Below, piece after piece: positions 7,193 through 13,809 of a stretch of DNA of 34,668 bases. The notes below the pieces were generated by a model. The model was not told the origin of the DNA. It saw nothing but the letters and a program-made list of their open reading frames with translations, and did no database searches. Made by a program: the position numbers and the translations under genes. Each line of letters begins with the position of its first letter. Within the stretch, counting starts at the first letter, position 1. Location: the NCBI GenBank assembly GCA_016285185.1, contig JAEEQG010000002.1, positions 1 to 34,668 on the forward strand. The letters run 5' to 3'. This stretch comes from Spirochaetota bacterium. GTDB taxonomy: Bacteria > Spirochaetota > Spirochaetia > Treponematales > Treponemataceae.

Positions 7193-8845
7193 TTACAAAT
7201 TTCCGCCTGTGCCTGCAAAATCTTTTTTTCTTTCTTCGGCAAGATTATAGACTGCTTCATATGAAACTGTGCTGGACTCGTCACTGTTTGCCCAGCCAAT
7301 GAGCGTTTTTACAGGAAATAATGTAGAAGCATTAGCTTCGTCCAGTTTTTTTTGGAATGTTGTAATCAAATTCTTTATAGTGTTTTCTGGTTCTCTCGGA
7401 AGAACTGCAATAAACTGTGTTTCGCTTATTCTACCTATTATGCCGTACATTTCGAAAAAACTGTTTATCTGTTTTGCAATAAAAATTAACTGGGTTTGTA
7501 TATCATTCTGACTTTTGTGTTTTGACGGTACAATGGAAAAAGTCAGCAGAGAATAATCAGTATTCGAGTTATCATCTTCTGACAATATTTCAAGAATTTT
7601 AGAACGGCTGTATGTTTCTGTAAGAAAATCAAATATAGGATTGTTTTTATTTGATAGTTCGCTTTGTGAAAAAAACTCGGTTTTTGCTGTATTGAAAAAA
7701 TAGTTTACTAATGCAATAAACGTAAACAGTGCAAATGCAACAGCGGTATTTGTATAAGAAAAAAAAGCACGATGTCCGGCAACTGTTCTGAATGCAAGAT
7801 ATTTCATAAAATCCAATAAAGAAAAAACAATGACAACTATGCAGTCTACCGCCATTATTGAAGATTTGAAAGAGTTTTTTATAAAGTACGTTATAGAATA
7901 AAACAATACCATAAGTATCAGTGTGCGTGAAGTAATTTTCCATAAAAAGGAAAGGACAGGAATATTAACAATCTTAAAAAAATACATGCATATTATAAGC
8001 AGTGGTATAATAGTGGCTGCGAGCAATTGAATGTTAATTTTATTATCAAGATTTATGGTAAAATGCATATAAACAACAAAAATGAAACTTAGTGTCCCGA
8101 TCCATCGACTGTAAAAATCCATATTGTTTATTAATTGGGGAGAAAATGAGAATAAGTGAAAAAAATCATATTTTACAAAGATAAAAATAGCTGATGTCAT
8201 TGCGAACAACGAAACTGAAAACAATTTAAACATCCTGATTCTGAAAAAAAACGACACAATGGAAATTATCGCTGCAATGATACCGAAAAGAAAAAGAGAG
8301 CAGATAAGAAAAAAAACGAATATATTGCTTTGCATGTAATCTTCAGTATATTGCGATGCTGTTGTGACATAAGGTGTCTGGATAGTCTTAAAAGGTTTGT
8401 CGGCTGTAGCAGTAAGTGTTATTATAATCGAATCATTTTTTTTACTCTCATTGATAGGAATCAAGTTCGTATCCCAATTGAGAAAATAGTCATAGTTTTT
8501 AGTATTAAGAGTTTTGGAAAAAACCGTTTTGCCTGCTGTTTCGGCTTTTATGCTGCAGTTTCTTGTTTTTAATACCAATACAGGAAAAGTTTCAGATGTA
8601 AACGGCAATTGATGAACAATTGTCAATGTCTCATTCTTTTTTAAGGAAGAAAAATCATATTCACTGATTGATACGATTTCTTCATAAGTGTCGTTTTTGA
8701 AAATCTTCCATTTATGTTCAAGAAATGCAGGGGAAAATTGTTTGTTGGTGATTTTTAAAACTGAAACTAATGAGGATGAAAAAAATAAAAGAGAAGTGAT
8801 TGTTAATAAAGTGATGCAGGTCAGTTTTGCATTTTTAATAACCAT
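7193..8845 (-). CDS. 7TM receptor-like protein with degenerate GGDEF domain
   Basis: A 550-residue membrane protein. An N-terminal signal/anchor segment (about 8-28) is followed by an extracytoplasmic beta-rich region (about 30-165), then about seven hydrophobic helices (about 175-390), an arrangement typical of 7TMR-DISM receptors. The cytoplasmic C-terminus (about 395-545) aligns with a diguanylate-cyclase domain: 'DFLTETYSRSKILEIL' matches the DxLTGLxNR start, and 'GRISETQFIAVLP' sits where R-Y-G-G-D-E-F belongs. The active-site GGDEF is therefore replaced by SETQF (474-478), and the metal-binding Asp near 'SIVPSKHKSQND' is also lost. It cannot be a normal diguanylate cyclase and may act as a GTP or c-di-GMP sensor or a protein-interaction module. 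It is cotranscribed with the downstream lipoprotein. The start is ATG 8845 with a GGGG ribosome site. Confidence 0.75.
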   Translation of the reverse strand: MVIKNAKLTCITLLTITSLLFFSSSLVSVLKITNKQFSPAFLEHKWKIFKNDTYEEIVSISEYDFSSLKKNETLTIVHQLPFTSETFPVLVLKTRNCSIKAETAGKTVFSKTLNTKNYDYFLNWDTNLIPINESKKNDSIIITLTATADKPFKTIQTPYVTTASQYTEDYMQSNIFVFFLICSLFLFGIIAAIISIVSFFFRIRMFKLFSVSLFAMTSAIFIFVKYDFFHLFSFSPQLINNMDFYSRWIGTLSFIFVVYMHFTINLDNKINIQLLAATIIPLLIICMYFFKIVNIPVLSFLWKITSRTLILMVLFYSITYFIKNSFKSSIMAVDCIVVIVFSLLDFMKYLAFRTVAGHRAFFSYTNTAVAFALFTFIALVNYFFNTAKTEFFSQSELSNKNNPIFDFLTETYSRSKILEILSEDDNSNTDYSLLTFSIVPSKHKSQNDIQTQLIFIAKQINSFFEMYGIIGRISETQFIAVLPREPENTIKNLITTFQKKLDEANASTLFPVKTLIGWANSDESSTVSYEAVYNLAEERKKDFAGTGGNL

Positions 8846-8865
8846 AATAACCCCGAATAGTATAC

Positions 8866-8880
8866 GATATACAGTGTATC
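8866..8880. promoter_or_regulatory. Imperfect palindrome in the promoter region of the 7TM receptor gene
   Basis: GATATACAGTGTATC is an almost perfect dyad (GATAyAC..GTrTATC) located 21-35 bases before the receptor start codon. On the minus strand possible -10 boxes (TACACT, TATACT) overlap it, with TTGAAA 17 bases further up. It could be an operator or simply A/T-rich promoter sequence. Confidence 0.25.
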
Positions 8881-8941
8881 ATTGAATGTCATTAATTTCA
8901 AGGAAAAGAAAGTAATACAGGGGTATGGATGAAAGGAATGT

Positions 8942-8985
8942 GCCAAATCCCGTCCATATATCAAATATTTGTAACAGGATTTGGC
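8942..8985 (-). terminator. Inverted repeat downstream of leuB
   Basis: GCCAAATCC (8942-8950) and GGATTTGGC (8977-8985) are perfect nine-base arms. The loop contains a further palindrome, CAAATATTTG (8962-8971). It begins 14 bases after the leuB stop on the minus strand. No T-run follows, so this is an atypical terminator or a 3'-end stabilising structure. Confidence 0.35.
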
Positions 8986-8998
8986 TCTGATTGTATTA

Positions 8999-10096
8999 TT
9001 ACAACTGATTAACAGCGTCTATAACAAGCTGGCTCATTTTTACGGTTCCGACAAGCTTGCCCTCTGCTTTTATCTTGTCGAAATCACTTCCTGCAATATC
9101 ACCTGTTCTCCAGCCGTCATCAAGAACCTTGTTTACGGCCCTTTCAATAAGGTCGGCTTCTTTTGTAAGGTTGAATGAATACCGCAGCATCATTGCGCAA
9201 GAGAGTATTGTAGCAAGCGGATTTGCCTTGTCTTGTCCTGCAATATCAGGTGCAGAACCGTGAATCGGCTCGTAAAGTCCCGGACCGGAGCCGTCGCCGA
9301 GCGAAGCAGATGCGAGCATTCCGATAGAGCCTGTAATCTGGCTTGCTTCATCGGAAAGAATGTCACCGAACATGTTGCTGGTTACAATTACGTCAAATTG
9401 TGACGGGTTGCGTACAAGCTGCATAGCGGCATTATCAACATACATGTATGATAATTCTACATCCTTGTATTCGTCTTTTATGGCAACGGCAACCTCGCGC
9501 CACATACGGCTTGATTCAAGAATATTTGCTTTGTCAACAAGACATAGTCTTTTATTTCTCTTTTGGGCTGATTCAAATCCGAGTCGGAGAATCCTCTCTA
9601 TTTCAGGCTTTGTGTAGTGTTCTGTATCCCAAGCTGCAGTGTTATCCGCATTGCGTCCTCGTTCACCAAAGTAAATTCCCCCGGTGAGTTCACGCACAAT
9701 CAGAATATCCAGACCGTTGCCAACGATTTCGTTTTTAAGCGGACACGCAGCGGAAAGCTGCTTGAACATAAGTGCAGGGCGCAGGTTTGCAAAAACCTTC
9801 ATTCCGCCGCGAAGTCCCATCAAAGCTTGTTCAGGACGTTTTTTGCCGGGAAGGTTGTCCCATTTAGGACCGCCAACTGCACCGAGAAGTACTGCATCGC
9901 TTTTAAGACAGCCGTCAAGCGTTTCTTTTGGAAGAGGATCGCCTGTTGCGTCAATAGCACAACCGCCTGCAAGATAGGTGTTGTAAGTAAACTTGTGACC
10001 AAATTTTGCCCCGACTGCATCAAGCACTTTGCAACTTGCTGTTACTATGTCTGGACCGATTCCATCACCGGGAATCAAACCGATAGTATAATTCAT
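8999..10096 (-). CDS. leuB: 3-isopropylmalate dehydrogenase
   Basis: LeuB (365 residues) oxidatively decarboxylates 3-isopropylmalate to 2-ketoisocaproate with NAD+ in leucine synthesis. The N-terminus 'MNYTIGLIPGDGIGPDIV' has the family nucleotide-fold start, followed by 'LLGAVGGPKWD', the substrate loop 'RELTGGIYFGERGR', the metal and substrate segment 'VTSNMFGDILSDEASQITGS', and 'DGSGPGLYEPIHGSAPDIAG' plus 'KANPLATILS' for NAD binding. The length is normal. The open frame extends upstream to 10192, but ATG 10096 is chosen because it is preceded by GGAG at seven bases and matches homologues. No leuA, leuC or leuD is adjacent, so it is a stand-alone gene here. A good promoter lies upstream. 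Confidence 0.96.
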   Translation of the reverse strand: MNYTIGLIPGDGIGPDIVTASCKVLDAVGAKFGHKFTYNTYLAGGCAIDATGDPLPKETLDGCLKSDAVLLGAVGGPKWDNLPGKKRPEQALMGLRGGMKVFANLRPALMFKQLSAACPLKNEIVGNGLDILIVRELTGGIYFGERGRNADNTAAWDTEHYTKPEIERILRLGFESAQKRNKRLCLVDKANILESSRMWREVAVAIKDEYKDVELSYMYVDNAAMQLVRNPSQFDVIVTSNMFGDILSDEASQITGSIGMLASASLGDGSGPGLYEPIHGSAPDIAGQDKANPLATILSCAMMLRYSFNLTKEADLIERAVNKVLDDGWRTGDIAGSDFDKIKAEGKLVGTVKMSQLVIDAVNQL

Positions 10097-10145
10097 ATTA
10101 AACTCCGTATTTAATTTTGCTGAATATAATTTAGTGGCTATAAAG

Positions 10146-10174
10146 ACTATAACAAAACTGTAATTGTTTTGCAA
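10146..10174 (-). promoter_or_regulatory. Promoter of leuB
   Basis: On the minus strand, -35 TTGCAA (10169-10174), a 17-base spacer and -10 TATAGT (10146-10151), giving a transcription start near 10139 and a leader of about 43 bases. The leader is too short for a T-box or a long leucine attenuator, and I saw neither. Confidence 0.6.
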
Positions 10175-10203
10175 CTGCCCGAAGATTAACAAATAAAACT
10201 CTG

Positions 10204-10232
10204 TTGCAAATTAACGTGTTTGTATTTACATT
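10204..10232 (+). promoter_or_regulatory. Candidate promoter of nrnA
   Basis: TTGCAA (10204-10209), 17 bases, then TACATT (10227-10232) would start transcription near 10239, 22 bases before the nrnA ATG. An alternative is TTGTAT (10220-10225) with TAATAC (10243-10248), which would give an almost leaderless message. No Shine-Dalgarno sequence precedes the ATG in either case. Confidence 0.3.
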
Positions 10233-10260
10233 TTTTATCAAATAATACACACTTCTTGAT

Positions 10261-11244
10261 ATGTCAAAACTTACTCAGGAAGATTTTGCCAATTTTGAGG
10301 CTTTTGTAAAAAAACACGAAAATTTTATCATAGCGGGACATAAAGAGCCTGATGGTGATTGTATCGCTTCTTCAATTGCACTTTCTGCACTGTTGCGTCA
10401 AATGGGTAAAAAAGCTTTTATGGTTTCTGCTGGACCGTTCAAGAGGACAGAGACAAAGAAATATGAAAATCTGTTTTTGCAGAATATTTCAGAATTCCCG
10501 GTAGATACTGAATATGGATTGTTTTTGGTTGACTGTTCTCTGATAGAAAGAATTGGTGAAGTGGGTATAACTGAAAATCTGTATGAAACTTTTATAATTG
10601 ATCATCATAAAACAGCCGGTAAATCGACAGAAAAAAGTATTATAAAGCCAGCTTCTCCGGCTACGGTTTATTTGATTCAGCAACTGTTCGAACACTTTAA
10701 CATTTCTATTGAAAAGGAAACTGCCGCTATTCTTTTTTTTGGGCTTTGTACAGATACAGGTTTTTTCCGATTCTTGGAAGATAATAGTGCAGATATTTTT
10801 ACAGCAGTATCTCATCTCGTTGAAAAAGGTGCAAATCCAAAAAAAACTTATGAAGAAATGACCGGAAATAAGCCGTTTGCATCAAGAAAGCTTTTGGGAA
10901 TTTTACTGGAAAGGACAGAACTCTTTTTTGACGGCAGGCTTGCGCTTACATACGAAACTTTTGAAGAGACAGAAAAATACGGGAAAGATAGTCGTGACTC
11001 AGATTCTTTGTATCAACTGCTTTCCTCATCTGCCGGTGTAGAGGCCATTGTCAGCATTAAACAGGAATCACCGACTACCTGTACTGTAGGACTTCGTTCA
11101 AAAGATTCTGTTGACGTAAGTACTGTAGCAGCATCTCTTGGCGGCGGAGGTCACAAAAATGCATCCGGGCTTTTGCGGGAAAACACTTCAATAGAAGATA
11201 TGAAAAAAGATTTATTGTCTGAATTTGCAAAAATCTTTTGCTGA
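10261..11244 (+). CDS. nrnA: DHH/DHHA1 phosphoesterase, NrnA-like oligoribonuclease/pAp phosphatase
   Basis: A 327-residue cytoplasmic phosphoesterase. Motifs in order: 'GHKEPDGDCIASSIAL' (26-41, motif I), 'LFLVDCS' (87-93, motif II), 'IIDHHKTAG' (112-120, the DHH motif), 'GLCTDTGFFRF' (motif IV), and a C-terminal DHHA1 domain ending in 'GGGGHKNASG', which binds the substrate phosphate. This layout is that of NrnA, which degrades nano-RNAs and dephosphorylates 3'-phosphoadenosine-5'-phosphate; c-di-nucleotide or pApA hydrolysis is also known in the family. The length is normal. It is divergent from leuB and appears monocistronic, since the next gene has its own sigma-54 promoter 200 bases away. 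Confidence 0.93.
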   Translation: MSKLTQEDFANFEAFVKKHENFIIAGHKEPDGDCIASSIALSALLRQMGKKAFMVSAGPFKRTETKKYENLFLQNISEFPVDTEYGLFLVDCSLIERIGEVGITENLYETFIIDHHKTAGKSTEKSIIKPASPATVYLIQQLFEHFNISIEKETAAILFFGLCTDTGFFRFLEDNSADIFTAVSHLVEKGANPKKTYEEMTGNKPFASRKLLGILLERTELFFDGRLALTYETFEETEKYGKDSRDSDSLYQLLSSSAGVEAIVSIKQESPTTCTVGLRSKDSVDVSTVAASLGGGGHKNASGLLRENTSIEDMKKDLLSEFAKIFC

Positions 11245-11349
11245 AAAAGATTATTTAAATTATCCACACTTTCATAACGAAAGAAAAAAGCATTAAAACC
11301 GTAAATTTCTTTTTTGTTCAACTGTTATTTTTTATTATTTGTTATTGCC

Positions 11350-11370
11350 AGTATATTTTTTGTCTATACT
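11350..11370. promoter_or_regulatory. Possible upstream activator site for the sigma-54 promoter
   Basis: AGTATA (11350-11355) and TATACT (11365-11370) are perfect six-base inverted arms with a nine-base spacer. The dyad is centred about 110 bases before the predicted transcription start at 11471, the usual distance for an enhancer-binding protein site. The sequence is A/T-rich, so chance occurrence is possible. The rest of the gap 11245-11511 shows only A/T-rich weak hairpins. Confidence 0.25.
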
Positions 11371-11443
11371 CCTGCTTGGGTTTTCGTAAAAGTCCTGTTT
11401 ATACGGGCTCTTTCTGCTCTTAAAAGAAATATGAATCATTATT

Positions 11444-11460
11444 TTGGCACGGGAATTGCT
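11444..11460 (+). promoter_or_regulatory. Sigma-54 (RpoN) promoter, full consensus
   Basis: TTGGCACGGGAATTGCT fits the -24/-12 consensus TTGGCACG-N4-TTGCW at every position, with the GG (11446-11447) and GC (11458-11459) dinucleotides exactly 12 bases apart. Transcription should start near 11471, giving a leader of about 41 bases with AGGAAA before the ATG at 11512. Expression would need RpoN and an AAA+ enhancer-binding activator, neither of which is in the window. Confidence 0.85.
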
Positions 11461-11511
11461 GTATAGACAGTGGGGATTTTAGGGTGAAAATCTTTGAATT
11501 AGGAAACCCAT

Positions 11512-12351
11512 ATGAATCTCGATGAAATAATTATGCTTGTTTCAAATCCTGAAAAAAACGAAGATCAGATAAAAAAGGCTGCTGTTTATCTGATGGCTTA
11601 TGTTCAGAAATATCCTGAATCGTTCAATCTCCTCTGTTTAAATAAAGACAAAAGAGACGAATTTATTTACAGCATGTATTCAAATTTCAAACATGTTTGT
11701 AAAATTTACGATAAAAAACGCTGTCCGTTTCTTCCGTATCTTAGAAAGACCATTTATCAGGGATTGCTGAGCTGGAAAAGGACATGTATAAAACGTGATG
11801 TTATGGAAGAAACTGTTTTTGATGAATATGCATACAATTACGGATTATATGCCTGCGAAAAGGAAGCGGATTATGGAGAAGAATATGATGAACCGAATGA
11901 TATAAAGATACAATACACCAGTAAGGAACTATTGGTTTTGGCACTAAAATACAATTATTATCTTTCTGGAAGAAATATACAAAAACTTGCGGCTTTAACA
12001 GGTCTGCCGCTTACAAAAATTACTGAATACATTATGGCTATTAATAAAAGTATGATAGCGAAATACCGTAATCATGAACAAAAAACAAATATGCTTGCAA
12101 AAAGTTATGTATTGAAGAAGAGGTATCACTTGGAACTAGACAGACTGACAAAGTTTCAGATTATTCAGAGAAATAAAGTTTCAACCAGTTATGATATACA
12201 AAAAAGGAAAGTTGTCAAAATTCGAAAAATGATGCTTGATTCAATGGTTTTAGCGTCAAATGCCGCTATTTCGAGAACTATAGGACTTCCATACAGACAG
12301 GTTGCAAGAATTCTTAAAAAATTTAAACATGAAGCAACTTCCTTATTTTGA
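11512..12351 (+). CDS. Unknown protein resembling a highly divergent sigma factor
   Basis: A 279-residue soluble, basic protein without a confidently recognised family. Residues 42-96 look like sigma-70 region 2: 'DEFIYSMYSNFKHVCKIYDKKRCPFLPYLRKTIYQGLLSWKR' (read in two pieces, 49-66 and 67-90) reproduces the spacing of a helix, 'Y+..', 'fDp.k..F..YL+..I......w.R'. Residues 139-176 and 248-272 are helix-turn-helix-like. The last ('NAAISRTIGLPYRQVARILK') resembles region 4 ('eIA..lGlp..tV...L'). An acidic linker (115-130) separates the halves. The gene is driven by a consensus sigma-54 promoter and its stop overlaps the next start (TTGA), so it is coupled to a membrane protein. It could alternatively be a non-sigma DNA-binding regulator. 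Confidence 0.55.
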   Translation: MNLDEIIMLVSNPEKNEDQIKKAAVYLMAYVQKYPESFNLLCLNKDKRDEFIYSMYSNFKHVCKIYDKKRCPFLPYLRKTIYQGLLSWKRTCIKRDVMEETVFDEYAYNYGLYACEKEADYGEEYDEPNDIKIQYTSKELLVLALKYNYYLSGRNIQKLAALTGLPLTKITEYIMAINKSMIAKYRNHEQKTNMLAKSYVLKKRYHLELDRLTKFQIIQRNKVSTSYDIQKRKVVKIRKMMLDSMVLASNAAISRTIGLPYRQVARILKKFKHEATSLF

Positions 12352-13214
12352 ACATTGATTTAGCTGTGATACTGTCTCTTTGTTTGCAATTGACTATATT
12401 CTCTTTATGTTTTAATGTCATTTTCATGATTTGGTTTTTTATTAAAAAGAATTTTTTTGACGGTTGGGACAATTTATTGACAATCGTTTTATATAACGGA
12501 GTATTTCTTGCACTCGCCATTACAGGATTTTTTACTATCGGTGTCGCTTTCAATGTAAACCTGCTTTTGGGTTTTGTAGTTTTGTTTTTGTTTTTATGTT
12601 TATTTATGATTTTTGTATTTGCTGTTAATCAAACCACGGCAAAGTATGCGGATTACAAAGCTCCAGCAATAAAAGACACTTTTTTGGAAATCCCGTTAGT
12701 TTGGAAAGACGCATTGCTGCTTTCAATTTACATAGTTTTTTGGATTATTATTGGGGTTTATGTTATACCTTTCTATCTAAGATTAGGTAATCTTTTAGGG
12801 CTTTTCCTCGCTTCTTTAATATTCTGGCTTTTGGTTGTAGTAATACTTTCATTACAGTGGTATTTTCCGATACGTGCTCAACTTGGTGATAAATTCAAAA
12901 AAGCGATGAAAAAATCTTTTATTTTGTTTTTTGACAATGTGGGATTTTCTTTCTTTATGTTCTTGTATTCGATCCTTCTGTTGATATTGACCGTTTTTAG
13001 TATGACAATAATTCCTGGTATAAGTGGTTTCCTTCTTGCATATAATAATGCGTTTCGTCTAAGGTTATATAAATATGACTGGCTTGAAGCACATCCCGAA
13101 CTGGATCGTAAAAAAGCAGTAAAACAAATTCCATGGGATGAGCTGTTGGCGGAAGATAAAGAAACAATAGGTCCAAGGACATTAAAAAACCTGATTTTCC
13201 CTTGGAAAGACTGA
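12348..13214 (+). CDS. Polytopic membrane protein, YesL-like architecture, unknown function
   Basis: A 288-residue integral membrane protein with about six hydrophobic segments (roughly 5-31, 43-66, 71-94, 120-142, 148-170, 198-232) and a cytoplasmic C-terminal tail rich in charged residues ('WLEAHPELDRKKAVKQ', 'PWDELLAEDKE'). The 'FFDGWDNLLTIVLYNG' start and 'FPIRAQLGDKFKKAMKKSFIL' loop recall YesL/DUF624-type proteins, but this is only a resemblance. The start is TTG at 12348, overlapping the upstream stop in TTGA, which implies translational coupling to the sigma-like protein. The nearest in-frame ATG (M27) would delete the first transmembrane helix. If the upstream protein is a sigma factor, this membrane protein could be its regulator, but I see no anti-sigma motif. 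Confidence 0.7.
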   Translation: MNIDLAVILSLCLQLTIFSLCFNVIFMIWFFIKKNFFDGWDNLLTIVLYNGVFLALAITGFFTIGVAFNVNLLLGFVVLFLFLCLFMIFVFAVNQTTAKYADYKAPAIKDTFLEIPLVWKDALLLSIYIVFWIIIGVYVIPFYLRLGNLLGLFLASLIFWLLVVVILSLQWYFPIRAQLGDKFKKAMKKSFILFFDNVGFSFFMFLYSILLLILTVFSMTIIPGISGFLLAYNNAFRLRLYKYDWLEAHPELDRKKAVKQIPWDELLAEDKETIGPRTLKNLIFPWKD

Positions 13215-13304
13215 TTCCTGCGTTTTAAAACAGGAAACCGCATTTTAATAAAAAACATGATGTTACCCATTGACAAAATCTGATACCTCGGCAAAATAGT
13301 ATAC

Positions 13305-13784
13305 ATGGGAAATACTGCAAAACTACAGCTCCATCTGTTGATGACCAGTCCCGTTTTCCTTTCTGCAATTTTCAGTTGGCTTTCTGCCCAGCTTATAAAA
13401 ACACTTATCCGTTTGGTTTCCGGAAGAGTGAGTTCTCTAAAAGAGCTTTTTGAATTGTTATTTTGGAAAACAGGCAGCATGCCTTCAAGTCATTGTGCCC
13501 TGGTTGTTGCATTAGCTACTTCTATAGGCTATAGATCAGGTATACATTCCGATATTTTTATATTGGCATGTTGTTTTGCTCTTGTTGTTGTTCGTGATGC
13601 CGTAGGTGTCCGAAGATCAAGCGGAATTCAGGCAAAAGTGATAAACGAAATAGGTTTTGTACTTTCAAAAAAAGAAATGCCTGATTTTAAACCTGTGAAA
13701 GAAGTTCAAGGACATAAACCTCTCGAAGTTATTATTGGTAGTCTGCTTGGTTTTTTTATAGGAACAGCGTTTTCCATTTTGTAA
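13305..13784 (+). CDS. YuiD/DUF212-type divergent PAP2-family membrane protein
   Basis: A 159-residue protein of the 'divergent PAP2' (DUF212, YuiD) family, related to acid phosphatases and vanadium haloperoxidases. Visible family segments are 'SAQLIKTLIRLVSG', the conserved 'KTGSMPSSHCALVVALATSIG' core in two parts (SMPSSH supplies the Ser-His of the phosphatase motif), 'VVVRDAVGVRRSSGIQAKV' and the C-terminal 'GHKPLEVIIGSLLGFFIG'. About four membrane segments. The enzymatic substrate is unknown; undecaprenyl or lipid phosphate is plausible. The start at 13305 has no clear ribosome site; TAGTAT (13297-13302) lies directly upstream, and M13 at 13341 is an alternative. A TTGACA at 13270 is too far from that box for a standard promoter. 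The 90-base gap before the gene holds a six-base hairpin (TTCCTG/CAGGAA) without a T-run. Confidence 0.85.
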   Translation: MGNTAKLQLHLLMTSPVFLSAIFSWLSAQLIKTLIRLVSGRVSSLKELFELLFWKTGSMPSSHCALVVALATSIGYRSGIHSDIFILACCFALVVVRDAVGVRRSSGIQAKVINEIGFVLSKKEMPDFKPVKEVQGHKPLEVIIGSLLGFFIGTAFSIL

Positions 13785-13809
13785 TTCGTCATAAAGCAGA
13801 AGTATTGAT

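Noticed and set aside
9617-10114. 165-codon open frame opposite leuB
   Set aside because: It lies wholly antisense to a motif-complete leuB and has no recognisable domain or ribosome site; codon-structure shadow.
10097-10192. Upstream extension of leuB to an ATG at 10192
   Set aside because: The extra 32 residues do not fit LeuB, they cover the promoter, and ATG 10096 has a proper ribosome site.
11282-11320. A-rich/T-rich inverted stretch after nrnA as a terminator
   Set aside because: Pairing is short A-T only, with a long loop.
13270-13302. TTGACA with TAGTAT as a promoter for the YuiD-like gene
   Set aside because: Spacing is 21 bases, outside the normal range.
12878-13480. 200-codon minus-strand open frame across the membrane protein and YuiD-like genes
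   Set aside because: It is antisense to two supported genes, and its composition reflects their complement.
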